From: JALZUE01 sp051251725
GTDB taxonomy: Bacteria; Pseudomonadota; Gammaproteobacteria; Enterobacterales; Alteromonadaceae
Assembly: GCA_051251725.1 (NCBI GenBank)
Contig: JBPOFN010000029.1
Coordinates: forward strand, 1-53,726
Length of the DNA: 53,726 nucleotides
Direction: 5' to 3'
In this document: positions 1-9,191 of the stretch, piece by piece
Layout of the letters: the number at the start of each line of letters is the position of its first letter
Position numbering within the stretch: the stretch's first letter is position 1
Made by a program: the position numbers and the translations under genes
Notes under the pieces: generated by a model
Told to the model about the DNA's origin: nothing
Database searches by the model: none
The model's input: only the letters and a program-made list of their open reading frames with translations

Positions 1-192
1 TTTAGAGATTTTTAGCTTGGGGTCAACACTTATTTCAAACTTATTCGACTTTAATTGACTGTTCGATTATAAAAACAACAAACAGTATATATTTAGTACC
101 TTTCTACTGTTATTTCCCGACAATATTTGATTATCTGGCCTTTAAAACAAATAATAAAATAACAATTACTTTAAACATCAGCGAGGTAATCA

Positions 193-624
193 ATGAGTTT
201 AGCCGATTATATGAGCAAGGATCTAATTACAGTTTGTCTAGACGACGATTTAAAAAAAGTAAAAACAATTTTTGAGGGCCATAATTTACATCATATTTTA
301 GTTATTGATGACGATGGTAAGTTATATGGCGTAATAACAGACCGAGATTTATACAAACATTTAAGCCCTGCTGTTGGTACGGCTAAAGAAACTCAAAAAG
401 ATGCGCAGCTATTAAATAAGAAAGTTAACTTAATAATGTCGCATGAAGTACATACGGCCAAAGCAGATTTATCGGTTAGTGAAGCGATTGTGCTGTTTAA
501 TGATCATCAACTATCCTGCCTGCCAGTGGTCAATGACGATAATAAGCCTGTAGGTATAATTACCTGGCGAGATATAATTAAATTGTTAGCATTACAGTAT
601 CAACAAAAATTAGCTAAAAGCTGA
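193..624 (+). CDS. Two-CBS-domain protein
   Basis: This 143-residue protein consists almost entirely of a tandem pair of CBS domains. The first covers about residues 5-60 and contains 'GVITDRDLYKHL'. The second covers about 77-135 and contains 'GIITWRDIIKLL'. CBS pairs (Bateman modules) usually bind adenosine nucleotides, and free-standing ones act as energy or ligand sensors on partner proteins. No enzymatic or DNA-binding domain is attached, so the partner is unknown. A GAGG ribosome site lies 7 bases before the ATG. The gene converges on clpX, with a shared hairpin terminator between them. The fold is clear; the cellular role is not. Confidence 0.85.
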   Translation: MSLADYMSKDLITVCLDDDLKKVKTIFEGHNLHHILVIDDDGKLYGVITDRDLYKHLSPAVGTAKETQKDAQLLNKKVNLIMSHEVHTAKADLSVSEAIVLFNDHQLSCLPVVNDDNKPVGIITWRDIIKLLALQYQQKLAKS

Positions 625-672
625 TCTGTAAACTTTATTCTTCTTATTATTCCTATACCGCCAGCCAAAAGC

Positions 673-706
673 AAAAAAGCCTTTTAATAAATTAAAAGGC
701 TTTTTA
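673..706. terminator. Bidirectional terminator between CBS gene and clpX
   Basis: An inverted repeat (AAAAAAGCCTTTTAA / TTAAAAGGCTTTTT) with A and T tracts on both sides lies between two convergent genes, so it can end transcription from either direction. Confidence 0.85.
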
Positions 707-731
707 CGTTTTGATTGGTGATCAAATAAAG

Positions 732-2012
732 TTAGCTGTCAGAAGCCGCCTGCTCTTGTGGCGTTTCGTATATTACTAATGGTTTACTTTCACCTTTAAT
801 AACAGAGTCATCAACTACAACTTTACTAACATTTTGTAGTGATGGTAGTTCATACATAGTATCAAGCAAAACACCTTCAACTATAGAGCGTAAACCACGA
901 GCACCTGTTTTTCTGGTCATTGCTTTATGAGCAATCGCTTTAAGTGCGTCTTCTCTAAATTCAAGTTCAACATTTTCCATATCAAATAATGCGGTAAACT
1001 GTTTAGTTAACGCATTTTTTGGCTCTTGGAGAATTTGGATAAGTGCAGATTCATCAAGTTCGGTTAATGTAGCAACTACAGGTAATCGACCAATAAACTC
1101 AGGAATTAAACCATATTTAACTAAATCTTGTGGTTCAACTTGTTGGAATCTATCTGTTAATGATTTTTCTTGGTCTTTACCGCGAACTGTCGCGCCGAAA
1201 CCAATACCTGTGCCCGTGTGACAACGTTGCTCAATCACTTTATCTAAGCCGGCAAATGCACCACCACAAATAAACAGAATTTTAGAAGTATCTACTTGTA
1301 AAAATTCTTGCTGTGGATGTTTTCGACCACCTTGCGGCGGTACCGAAGCAACCGTACCTTCAATAAGTTTTAATAGTGCTTGTTGAACACCTTCACCTGA
1401 AACATCACGCGTAATTGACGGATTATCAGACTTTCTAGAAATTTTATCAATTTCATCGATGTAGACGATACCGCGCTGCGCTTTTTCAACATCATAATCA
1501 CATTTCTGTAATAGTTTTTGAATGATGTTTTCAACGTCTTCACCAACATAACCCGCTTCAGTTAATGTAGTAGCATCTGCCATAGTAAACGGCACATCTA
1601 ATAAACGCGCTAACGTTTCAGCAAGTAAAGTTTTACCACTACCAGTAGGACCAATTAATAAGATGTTACTCTTACCTAATTCGATCCCATTATGTGAGTC
1701 ACCATTACGTAAACGTTTGTAGTGATTATATACCGCTACCGATAACACTTTTTTAGCGTGATCTTGACCAATAACATAATCATCTAAACTTTCACGTATT
1801 TCAATTGGTGATGGTAAAGATTCTTTATCTTGTTTTGGTGCTATTTCTTTAATTTCTTCACGAATAATATCATTACATAACTCAACACATTCATCGCAGA
1901 TAAATACGGATGGACCCGCAATTAACTTACGCACTTCATGCTGGCTTTTGCCACAAAATGAGCAATATAATAATTTACCATTATCACCGTCACCTTTTTT
2001 AATATCGGTCAT
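732..2012 (-). CDS. clpX: ATP-dependent Clp protease ATP-binding subunit ClpX
   Basis: ClpX is the AAA+ unfoldase that recognises tagged substrates (for example ssrA) and feeds them to ClpP in the cytoplasm. The 426 residues match family length. An N-terminal zinc-binding domain has Cys17, Cys20, Cys39 and Cys42. It is followed by Walker A 'GPTGSGKT', the pore-loop motif 'GYVGEDVE' and Walker B 'IVYIDEID', then the C-terminal small domain with 'RKTGARGLRSIVE'. It lies 92 bases downstream of clpP on the same strand, the usual arrangement. In many gammaproteobacteria lon follows; here clpX is followed by a terminator and a convergent CBS-domain gene. Confidence 0.98.
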   Translation of the reverse strand: MTDIKKGDGDNGKLLYCSFCGKSQHEVRKLIAGPSVFICDECVELCNDIIREEIKEIAPKQDKESLPSPIEIRESLDDYVIGQDHAKKVLSVAVYNHYKRLRNGDSHNGIELGKSNILLIGPTGSGKTLLAETLARLLDVPFTMADATTLTEAGYVGEDVENIIQKLLQKCDYDVEKAQRGIVYIDEIDKISRKSDNPSITRDVSGEGVQQALLKLIEGTVASVPPQGGRKHPQQEFLQVDTSKILFICGGAFAGLDKVIEQRCHTGTGIGFGATVRGKDQEKSLTDRFQQVEPQDLVKYGLIPEFIGRLPVVATLTELDESALIQILQEPKNALTKQFTALFDMENVELEFREDALKAIAHKAMTRKTGARGLRSIVEGVLLDTMYELPSLQNVSKVVVDDSVIKGESKPLVIYETPQEQAASDS

Positions 2013-2104
2013 ACGGTACCTCTTAATTTCTATATTTAATTAAACTATTACTGAATCAGATTAACTAATCGCACCTTGATGCAATCTTCCACTATTAGAA
2101 TAGT

Positions 2105-2743
2105 TTATTTATCTAATCTTTCACTTAATATGGCATCAACTAAACCATATTCAACTGCTTCTTGTGCATTTAAGAAGTTATCACGGTCAGTATCGCCTTT
2201 AACTTTTTCTAAAGACTGACCTGTATGCTCAGCCATTAGACCGTTTAACTTATCTTTAATGTACAAAATTTCTTTAGCATGAATTTCAAAATCTGATGCT
2301 TGACCTTGAAAACCGCCCAATGGTTGATGGATCATTACACGAGCATTAGGTAAACAGTAACGTTTGCCTTTTTCACCACCAGATAACAAAAATGCGCCCA
2401 TACTTGCCGCTTGGCCAATACACACGGTACTAATGTTTGGTTTGATAAACTTCATCGTATCGTAAATTGCCATACCAGCAGTAACTGAACCACCGGGTGA
2501 ATTGATATATAAGAAAATATCTTTGTCTGGGCTTTCTGATTCTAAGAATAATAATTGCGCAACAATTAAGTTGGCCATATGGTCTTCAACTTGACCACAA
2601 AGAAAAATTACACGTTCTTTCAAAAGACGAGAATAAATATCGTAAGAGCGTTCACCTTTTGATGTTTGCTCCACTACCATTGGCACTAATGCACTTTCGG
2701 TAACACTGGTCATGTCTGAGATATTTTTATGAGATGTAAACAA
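2105..2743 (-). CDS. clpP: ATP-dependent Clp protease proteolytic subunit ClpP
   Basis: ClpP is the serine peptidase that assembles as two stacked heptamers and degrades polypeptides delivered by ClpX or ClpA. The sequence shows the catalytic triad expected from alignment to E. coli: Ser114 in 'GQAASMGAF', His139 in 'MIHQPLGG' and Asp188 in 'DTDRDNF'. The chosen start is a TTG with an AGGA site 7 bases upstream, giving 212 residues. An ATG 10 codons further in (2713) would give 202 but lacks a visible ribosome site. The N-terminus is normally a processed propeptide, so the start has little effect on the mature enzyme. The gene sits between tig and clpX, with a hairpin terminator separating it from tig. 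Confidence 0.97.
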   Translation of the reverse strand: MFTSHKNISDMTSVTESALVPMVVEQTSKGERSYDIYSRLLKERVIFLCGQVEDHMANLIVAQLLFLESESPDKDIFLYINSPGGSVTAGMAIYDTMKFIKPNISTVCIGQAASMGAFLLSGGEKGKRYCLPNARVMIHQPLGGFQGQASDFEIHAKEILYIKDKLNGLMAEHTGQSLEKVKGDTDRDNFLNAQEAVEYGLVDAILSERLDK

Positions 2744-2759
2744 CGGAGAGTCCTTTTAA

Positions 2760-2796
2760 AATAAAAATGGCTTATATGAGAACATATAAGCCATTT
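2760..2796 (-). terminator. Hairpin terminator/attenuator between tig and clpP
   Basis: On the minus strand a 14-bp perfect stem (AAATGGCTTATATG, 4-base loop) is followed by TTTTTATTTT. It lies after the tig stop and just before the clpP ribosome site, so it should reduce read-through from tig into clpP. Confidence 0.75.
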
Positions 2797-2830
2797 AAGC
2801 GATTGCGAGAGTTAATGTCAATCAAAAAGC

Positions 2831-4138
2831 TTATTTAGCTTCCGGATTCATGATATCTGCAAATTTCGCTTTTTTCTTTTTCACGTTAGCTTTTGCTAAT
2901 AATGCTTCTACCGCTTGCTCTTCCATTGCAACATTTTGCATTTGTTGGAGCATTTCTTTGTTAGATTTGTAGTAGCTAATAACTTCTTGTGGATCTTCGT
3001 AAGCAGATGCAGCAGATTCGATTAACTCATTTACTTTGTTCTCGTCTACTTTGATCTCGTTCGCTTTGATCACTTCACCAAGTAACAAACCAACTTTTAC
3101 ACGACGTTTAGCTTGTTCTTCAAACATCTCAGCAGGTAATTCTGGCATTTTAGCTGGGTCCATTTGACCACCAAAACGTTGTAAAGCTTGTTGACGTAAA
3201 ACATCAACTTCTTGAGCAACTAGTGCTTTTGGAATATCTACTTCGTTTGCTTGAAGTAAACCTTCAATCACTTGCTCTTTAACTTTCGTTTTAATTGCTT
3301 GTTTTAATTCACGTGACATGTTTTTGCTAACTTCTAGACGTAGTGCTTCAACACCACCTTCTTGAATACCAAACAATGTTGCAAATTCTTCATCAATTTC
3401 AGGAACTACTGGACCTTCAGTTTTGACAACTGTGATATCAAACTCAGCATCTTTACCTTTTAGGTTTTCAGCATGGTAATCATCAGGGAAAGCTACTTTA
3501 ATTGTTTTTTCTTCGCCTGCTTTCATACCAATGATATCAGTTTCAAAGCCAGGGATCATTTTGCTTGCACCAAGTTCAAGTTCGAAGTTGTCAGCTTTTC
3601 CGCCTTCAAACTCTTCACCTTCAACGCGACCAACAAAATTAATTGTTAATTTATCGCCTTTCTTAGTTTTACGTTTGTTTTCTTTCCAAGATTTGTGCTG
3701 TCCTTGTAAAGTAACGAACATTTCATCAATGTCTGTATCTGTTACTTCAGCATCAGGTTGTTCTACTGAGATGCTTTCAAGGTCTTTTAATTCAACTTCT
3801 GGATAAATCTCAAACGTTGCTTCAAATTCTAATTCTTTACCAACTTCATTGCTTTTAGCAACAAAACTAGGACGACCTGCTGGGTTTAACTTTTCAGCAA
3901 CAACCGCTTCAAAAAAGTTACGTTGCATTAATTCACCAGCAACTTCTTGACGAACAGATTGACCATAGCGCTTTTGAAGTACTGTTGGTGGTACTTTACC
4001 AGGACGGAAACCATTAATACGTTGTGTTTTACCGATCTGACGTAAACGATTTTTAACTTCAACATCTACAGAATCTGCAGGAACTGTAATAGTTAAACGA
4101 CGTTCCAAACCTTGGGTAGTCTCAACTGAAACTTGCAT
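2831..4138 (-). CDS. tig: Trigger factor, ribosome-associated chaperone/prolyl isomerase
   Basis: Trigger factor binds ribosomal protein L23 at the exit tunnel and shields nascent chains; it also has peptidyl-prolyl isomerase activity. The 435 residues match family length. The N-terminal ribosome-binding domain carries the signature 'GFRPGKVP' near residue 44. A central FKBP-like domain (about 150-245) contains 'GDKLTINFVG' and 'FEGGKADNFELELG'. The rest is the helical C-terminal chaperone domain. The gene leads the tig-clpP-clpX block. A leader inverted repeat upstream and a terminator downstream suggest independent control of tig and clp expression. Confidence 0.98.
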   Translation of the reverse strand: MQVSVETTQGLERRLTITVPADSVDVEVKNRLRQIGKTQRINGFRPGKVPPTVLQKRYGQSVRQEVAGELMQRNFFEAVVAEKLNPAGRPSFVAKSNEVGKELEFEATFEIYPEVELKDLESISVEQPDAEVTDTDIDEMFVTLQGQHKSWKENKRKTKKGDKLTINFVGRVEGEEFEGGKADNFELELGASKMIPGFETDIIGMKAGEEKTIKVAFPDDYHAENLKGKDAEFDITVVKTEGPVVPEIDEEFATLFGIQEGGVEALRLEVSKNMSRELKQAIKTKVKEQVIEGLLQANEVDIPKALVAQEVDVLRQQALQRFGGQMDPAKMPELPAEMFEEQAKRRVKVGLLLGEVIKANEIKVDENKVNELIESAASAYEDPQEVISYYKSNKEMLQQMQNVAMEEQAVEALLAKANVKKKKAKFADIMNPEAK

Positions 4139-4181
4139 TTAAATACCTCAAATAGCTAGCGTGATACGCTTTCATATATAT

Positions 4182-4254
4182 GCCATCAAATAAGCACAAA
4201 CATTAAAACCTTATAAACTAAGGCTTAGATTAGAATTTACTTGTGCTTGATGGC
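4182..4254 (-). promoter_or_regulatory. Inverted repeat in the tig leader region
   Basis: GCCATCAA and AAGCACAA at 4182-4199 pair with TTGTGCTTGATGGC at 4241-4254, with four unpaired bases in one arm. Read on the minus strand, this would be a long imperfect hairpin about 45 bases before the tig start. It may be a leader structure; function unknown. Confidence 0.45.
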
Positions 4255-4407
4255 TAAATTAAAAAATAATGACGCGGAATTATAGCGATGCTTTTTGAAA
4301 GAGTCGAGCAGATCGGGATAAAAAGTTAAAAAAAGGTAAAATCAATGAAAATTAGGTCAAGAAAATAATATTAATAATAAGATAGATATTAGAAAAGAGA
4401 GAGAAAG

Positions 4408-4484
4408 TGGTCGGTGATGCAAGATTCGAACTTGCGACCCCTTGGACCCAAACCAAGTGCGCTACCAAGCTGCGCTAATCACCG
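4408..4484 (-). tRNA. tRNA-Pro (anticodon TGG), copy 1
   Basis: The minus-strand cloverleaf begins CGGTGATTAGCGCAGC, has anticodon TGG in the loop TTTGGGT, a T-arm with GTTCGAATC, and an encoded CCA end. The mature sequence appears identical to the second Pro tRNA at 4743-4819. It is the last gene of the cluster. Confidence 0.97.
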
Positions 4485-4521
4485 ATATATTTTCTATTTC
4501 GCTACATGGGTTGTAGAAAAA

Positions 4522-4598
4522 TGGGGTGGCTAAAGGGACTTGAACCCTCGACAACCGGAATCACAATCCGGGGCTCTACCAACTGAGCTATAGCCACC
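4522..4598 (-). tRNA. tRNA-His (anticodon GTG)
   Basis: Minus-strand cloverleaf GGTGGCTATAGCTCAG with anticodon GTG in the loop TTGTGAT and encoded CCA. It has the extra 5' G (G-1) opposite C73 that is diagnostic of histidine tRNAs. Confidence 0.97.
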
Positions 4599-4623
4599 AT
4601 TGTTTGGCACGCCTGTAGATATA

Positions 4624-4700
<77 letters not shown>

Positions 4701-4742
4701 ACATTACCTAACAGTTTTCACTTATCTTTCGAAAAAGAAAAG

Positions 4743-4819
4743 TGGTCGGTGATGCAAGATTCGAACTTGCGACCCCTTGGACCCAAACCAAGTGCGCTAC
4801 CAAGCTGCGCTAATCACCG
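4743..4819 (-). tRNA. tRNA-Pro (anticodon TGG), copy 2
   Basis: This is the promoter-proximal member of the cluster and appears identical to the Pro tRNA at 4408-4484, including the encoded CCA. The short AGTGG sequence next to the 3' end is also shared, which points to a recent duplication or gene conversion. Confidence 0.97.
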
Positions 4820-4861
4820 GTATTTTCCGTTCAAAACAAGTGTTGCTTTCAACGGGTGCGG

Positions 4862-4890
4862 ATATTACCTAGTTGCCTGCTAGCCGTCAA
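4862..4890 (-). promoter_or_regulatory. Sigma-70 promoter of the tRNA cluster
   Basis: On the minus strand TTGACG (-35), a 17-base spacer and TAATAT (-10) are followed by a GC-rich discriminator (CCGCACCCG). This pattern is typical of stringently controlled stable-RNA promoters. The -10 lies about 43 bases before the first tRNA. Confidence 0.85.
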
Positions 4891-5140
4891 ACACTTTTTA
4901 TAAAAAACTTCTCGTTCGCTCACTTTTTCCACATAGTTGGCAAAAAGCGAGCAAAAAGGCATTTTCATTCGTAGTTTCTGTCTATTTAAACAGCACTACT
5001 ACCAAGAGTTAAAAGTGGTTTTTATCGCTACTTAATAGCGTTAATTTCCCTTTAGTTTTTAAAAACTATTTAATAACCCTACACCGAATAAATTATTTGT
5101 GCGAAAATAGCGCCGATTTTTCAATTTAGCAATTAGTATT
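4891..5140. other. Intergenic region before folD
   Basis: This is AT-rich non-coding sequence between the divergent tRNA promoter and folD. It presumably holds the folD promoter, but no convincing -35/-10 pair stands out, and no gene or repeat was found. Confidence 0.5.
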
Positions 5141-5995
5141 ATGACAGCACAATTAATAGACGGTAAGGCAATAGCCCAAAAAATCAGACTTTCAGTTAAA
5201 GCAAAAGTTGATGAGCGCATTGCAAATGGTAAAAGAGCGCCAGGTTTGGCAGTGATACTTGTTGGCAGTGATCCGGCATCTCAAGTATATGTCGGTAATA
5301 AAAAAAGAGCCTGTGAAGAAGTAGGCTTTGTCTCGCGTTCTTATGATTTACCAAAAACAACAAGCGAAGCAGAGTTACTTGCCTTAGTTGAAGAGCTTAA
5401 TAGTGATGACGCTGTTGATGGTATTTTAGTTCAACTACCATTACCTGAAGGTTTAAACTCAAACCTTATTATTGAACATATTAATCCTCATAAAGATGTT
5501 GATGGTTTCCATCCATCTAATGTAGGTAAATTAGCATTGCGTCAGCCTGGCCTTCGTCCATGTACGCCAAAAGGCATAATGGATTTAATTGCTTCAACTG
5601 GTATTGAGCCTGTCGGCCTTGATGCGGTGATTGTTGGAGCTTCTAATATAGTAGGCCGTCCAATGGGCTTAGAACTACTTTTAGAGGGTGCTACGGTTAC
5701 GACTACCCATCGTTTTACTAAAGACCTAGAAAGTAAAGTACGCCAAGCTGATTTATTAGTGGTAGCGGTTGGTAAGCCAGAATTTATTCCCGGTGATTGG
5801 ATCAAAGAAGGCGCAATTGTTATCGATGTTGGTATTAACCGTTTAGATACAGGTAAATTAGTCGGTGATATTGAATTTTCAGTCGCGCAAACTAAAGCGA
5901 GCTTTATCACCCCTGTTCCTGGTGGTGTTGGCCCAATGACAGTAGCAAGCTTAATTGAGAACACCTTAATCGCTTGTGAACAGTTTGGTGCTTAA
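5141..5995 (+). CDS. folD: Bifunctional methylenetetrahydrofolate dehydrogenase/cyclohydrolase
   Basis: FolD converts 5,10-methylene-THF to 5,10-methenyl-THF (NADP-dependent) and then to 10-formyl-THF, supplying one-carbon units for purines and formyl-Met-tRNA. The 284 residues match the family. Visible signatures are 'VGSDPASQVYVGNKKRACEE' near residue 43 with the active-site Lys, 'DGILVQLPLPEG' near 105, the nucleotide-binding 'GASNIVGRPM' near 170, and 'PVPGGVGPMTVA' near 263. It stands alone downstream of the divergent tRNA cluster and ends at a strong terminator shared with the convergent cysS. Confidence 0.98.
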   Translation: MTAQLIDGKAIAQKIRLSVKAKVDERIANGKRAPGLAVILVGSDPASQVYVGNKKRACEEVGFVSRSYDLPKTTSEAELLALVEELNSDDAVDGILVQLPLPEGLNSNLIIEHINPHKDVDGFHPSNVGKLALRQPGLRPCTPKGIMDLIASTGIEPVGLDAVIVGASNIVGRPMGLELLLEGATVTTTHRFTKDLESKVRQADLLVVAVGKPEFIPGDWIKEGAIVIDVGINRLDTGKLVGDIEFSVAQTKASFITPVPGGVGPMTVASLIENTLIACEQFGA

Positions 5996-6069
5996 AGCTA
6001 GTCTTTAGTGATGATCATTAAATACACATAAAATAATTACTGACGATGCAATTATTGTAATAGTCAGAC

Positions 6070-6106
6070 AAAAAAGGGTTAACCATTGCTGGTTAACCCT
6101 TTTTTA
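6070..6106. terminator. Bidirectional terminator between folD and cysS
   Basis: A perfect inverted repeat, AAAGGGTTAACC / GGTTAACCCTTT, with A and T runs on either side, separates two convergent genes. Confidence 0.9.
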
Positions 6107-6173
6107 TTAGCCGTAAATTAATTATCACGCTGGCAGCTTTATAAAAACTAAGAAGAAAATAACACCTTAGTGA

Positions 6174-7559
6174 TTATTTTTTACGCCAGGTCGTTTTACC
6201 CGCACTGTCTTCTAAAACAATATTCATCGCATTTAACTTATCACGCGCTTCATCAGCCAAGGCCCAGTTTTTATCAACACGCGCTTGATTACGTTGCACA
6301 ATCAATGCTTCAATAATTGCCACTTCATCGTCATCGCCCTGCCCTTGTAAAAACTGCTCTGGTGTTTGTTTTAACACACCAAGTAGATTACCTAATGAGG
6401 TTAAAATAAACGCCAATTCAGTAGCCTGTTCAGGGTTATCTTGTTTGCTTAGGTTAAGCTCTTTCGCCAGTTCAAATAACACTGCAATCGCTTCTGGCGT
6501 ATTAAAGTCGTCATCCATCGCTTGGCAGAACTTTTTTACTGAGCTATTTTGTAAATCTAACGTAAGGTTTTGCGCCGGAGTTACGTCACGTAAGGCAGTA
6601 TAAATACGCTCTAATGATGAACGTGCTTGATCTAAATTTTCGGTTGAATAGTTTAATTGGCTACGATATTGACCTGATGTTAAGAAAAATCTTACCGTTT
6701 CAGCGTCATACTGATTTAGTACTTCGCGAATAGTAAAAAAGTTACCCAACGATTTAGACATTTTAGTTTGGTCAACCTGCACCATACCGGTATGGATCCA
6801 ATAATTGACATAAGGCGTATCTAAGGCACAACAGCTTTGCGCTATTTCATTTTCGTGATGCGGAAAAGATAAATCAGAGCCGCCACCATGAATATCAAAA
6901 TGTGCGCCTAATTCTTTCGCGTTCATCGCTGAACATTCAATATGCCAACCGGGACGCCCTTCGCCCCAAGGAGAAGACCAACTTGGCTCACCCGCTTTTG
7001 TCATTTTCCATAAAACAAAGTCAAGTGGATTACGTTTAGTGTCGTCAACATCAACACGAGAACCCGCTTGCAATTGATCTAAATTTTGACCGCTTAACTC
7101 TCCGTATTTAGCAAAACTAGAAACATCAAATAAGACATCACCTGACTCGGCAACATAAGCATGAGATTTAGCGACTAACTGCTCAACCATGGCAATAATT
7201 TCAGCCATATGCGTAGTCACTTTCGGTTCAATATCTGGGCGAACTAAATTTAAAGCATCAAAGTCTTGATACATGTCAGCTATGGTTCGGGCGGTTAACA
7301 CTTCGCAGCTCTCGTTATTTTCAATAGAACGTTTAATAATTTTATCGTCAACATCGGTAACGTTGCGCACATAAGTGACGTCGTAACCAGTAAACCGTAA
7401 ATAACGAACAATGTTATCGAAACCAATATATGTGCGCGCATGACCTATATGGCACAAATCATATACAGTAACACCACAAACATATAAGCCAACTTTACCG
7501 GGAGTGATCGGGGTAAACTTTTCTTTTTGGCGAGATAATGTGTTGTAAATTTGTAGCAT
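6174..7559 (-). CDS. cysS: Cysteinyl-tRNA synthetase
   Basis: CysRS charges tRNA-Cys with cysteine in the cytoplasm. The 461 residues match the class I enzyme. Features are Cys28 of the zinc site, the HIGH motif 'HIGH' at 37-40, 'GRPGWHIECSAM' near 200 with a further zinc Cys, 'HGGGSDLSFPHHENE' near 225, and 'KMSKSLGN' near 267. The N-terminus 'MLQIYNTLSRQKEKF' is typical, so the start is secure. It is divergent from ppiB, with about 134 bases between the two chosen starts. Confidence 0.98.
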   Translation of the reverse strand: MLQIYNTLSRQKEKFTPITPGKVGLYVCGVTVYDLCHIGHARTYIGFDNIVRYLRFTGYDVTYVRNVTDVDDKIIKRSIENNESCEVLTARTIADMYQDFDALNLVRPDIEPKVTTHMAEIIAMVEQLVAKSHAYVAESGDVLFDVSSFAKYGELSGQNLDQLQAGSRVDVDDTKRNPLDFVLWKMTKAGEPSWSSPWGEGRPGWHIECSAMNAKELGAHFDIHGGGSDLSFPHHENEIAQSCCALDTPYVNYWIHTGMVQVDQTKMSKSLGNFFTIREVLNQYDAETVRFFLTSGQYRSQLNYSTENLDQARSSLERIYTALRDVTPAQNLTLDLQNSSVKKFCQAMDDDFNTPEAIAVLFELAKELNLSKQDNPEQATELAFILTSLGNLLGVLKQTPEQFLQGQGDDDEVAIIEALIVQRNQARVDKNWALADEARDKLNAMNIVLEDSAGKTTWRKK

Positions 7560-7693
7560 TGCTTGTGGTTTTCCTAAATAGGCCTAAAAATTAGCGAGGA
7601 TTGTACATTATCGTAGCCAAAGGGTCATCACTCCCTTTACAGAAATCTTTGTTAGGTTACAATTCACAGCATCTTTCACTATGGAATTTCAAT

Positions 7694-8185
7694 ATGATCA
7701 CTTTTAAAACAACATTAGGCGATATTAAAATTGCTTTAGACTTTGATAAAGCCCCTGTTACTGCAGAAAACTTTAAACAATATGCACAAGACGGCTTTTA
7801 CAACGGCACTATTTTTCACCGTGTCATTAAAGGCTTTATGGCTCAAGGCGGCGGTTTTTCTTCAGGTATGGATGAAAAAGAAACTCGCGCTTCAATCAAA
7901 AATGAAGCAAGTAATGGTTTAAGCAACAAACGCGGCACATTAGCCATGGCTCGTACCCAAGATCCACATTCAGCATCAGCGCAATATTTTATTAACTTAG
8001 TAGACAACGACTTTTTAGATTTTAAAAACGAATCTGTTAACGGCTGGGGCTATTGTGTATTTGGCGAAGTCGTTGAAGGTATGGATGTTGTTGATAAAAT
8101 GTCGACTGTTGCTACTGGAAATTACGGTGGTCACGGTGACGTACCGACTGAAGAAATTATTGTTAACGAAACAATTGTTGAATAA
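7694..8185 (+). CDS. ppiB: Peptidyl-prolyl cis-trans isomerase B (cyclophilin)
   Basis: This is a cytoplasmic cyclophilin that isomerises Xaa-Pro bonds. At 163 residues from ATG 7694 it is the length of E. coli PpiB, and it begins 'MITFKTTLGDIKIALDF' as family members do. A further 31 upstream codons are open in the same frame from 7601, but that start would lie in the cysS-ppiB promoter region, so I reject it. Catalytic-core motifs are 'NGTIFHRVIKGFMAQGGG', 'GTLAMART' and 'SASAQYFINL'. lpxH starts 6 bases after the stop, implying co-transcription. Confidence 0.96.
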   Translation: MITFKTTLGDIKIALDFDKAPVTAENFKQYAQDGFYNGTIFHRVIKGFMAQGGGFSSGMDEKETRASIKNEASNGLSNKRGTLAMARTQDPHSASAQYFINLVDNDFLDFKNESVNGWGYCVFGEVVEGMDVVDKMSTVATGNYGGHGDVPTEEIIVNETIVE

Positions 8186-8191
8186 CATTTA

Positions 8192-8941
8192 ATGTCAATA
8201 TCTAAACAAAAAGAGCAAGTCACGTATTTTATTGCTGACTTGCATCTTGCTGAAAACAGGCCCGATATTACGGCCTGTTTTTTATCGTTTCTAGAAAATG
8301 ATGCCATTAAAGCAGAAAAGCTCTATATCTTAGGAGATTTATTCGAAGTATGGTTTGGTGATGATTATCTAACGACCTTAACCAATTCAGTGGCGACAGG
8401 CTTACAGGCGCTAAAAAACGCTGGCACCGAAATTTTCTATATTCATGGCAACCGAGATTTTATTTTAGGTAAGCACTTTGCCGAGCGCGCCGGTATGACC
8501 TTACTACCTGAAAAATATTTAATCGATTTATACGGTGAAAAAGCATTAATTATGCATGGTGATACTTTGTGTACCCGCGATATTGAATATCAACAGTTTC
8601 GCAAAAAATCACGGTCATGGTGGTGGTTAGGTTTTATGACTAATCTACCGTTTTTTATTCGTAAAAAAATTGCCGAAAATTACCGCATAAAAAGCAAAAA
8701 AGCACAGCAGCATAAATCATTAGATATTATGGATGTTACTGAAGCTGAGGTCGTAAAAGATTTAACCGATTTTCAATGTCAGTTAATGATCCATGGCCAC
8801 ACCCACAGACCTGCCGTTCATCAATTAAAAGCCAACGACAAACCCGCTAAACGTATTGTACTTGGCGACTGGTATGAGCAAGGTGCTTGGTTAAAAGCGT
8901 CTAAAGGTCAACTAAAGTTACTTAACAAATTATTTACATAA
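8192..8941 (+). CDS. lpxH: UDP-2,3-diacylglucosamine diphosphatase
   Basis: LpxH hydrolyses UDP-2,3-diacylglucosamine to lipid X and UMP, the fourth step of lipid A synthesis, at the inner membrane. The calcineurin-like metallophosphatase motifs appear in order: 'IADLHL' (DxH), 'LGDLFEVWFGDD' (GDxxD), 'IHGNRDF' (GNxD), 'MHGDTLC' and 'HGHTHRP' (GHxH). The 249 residues match the family. The ppiB-lpxH order is conserved in gammaproteobacteria. Two other lipopolysaccharide genes, hldE and an LpxL-type gene, lie at the far end of the window. Confidence 0.97.
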   Translation: MSISKQKEQVTYFIADLHLAENRPDITACFLSFLENDAIKAEKLYILGDLFEVWFGDDYLTTLTNSVATGLQALKNAGTEIFYIHGNRDFILGKHFAERAGMTLLPEKYLIDLYGEKALIMHGDTLCTRDIEYQQFRKKSRSWWWLGFMTNLPFFIRKKIAENYRIKSKKAQQHKSLDIMDVTEAEVVKDLTDFQCQLMIHGHTHRPAVHQLKANDKPAKRIVLGDWYEQGAWLKASKGQLKLLNKLFT

Positions 8942-9191
8942 GCGTTTATTTCTTACGCTGAAATAAAGCTATATCGCTGTTATATAAAGAGGTTAATTTA
9001 AAATAGCCTGGTTAGTGGCACAAACAACTAAAATTAACATTAAATTTACATTGAACCAAAACGCTAGTTGTTGGTAGACTGCTATTTATTAAAGTTACGC
9101 CAAGTTAACTAAGCTAATTAAAAAATAACTCACTAAAATAATAATTATAAAGCTGCTGTTTGTATTAGCCCAACGATAAGATGGGAAAAAA

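Noticed and set aside
7601..7693. Extended N-terminus for ppiB
   Set aside because: The extra 31 codons cover the promoter region divergent from cysS, and family members start at the ATG at 7694.
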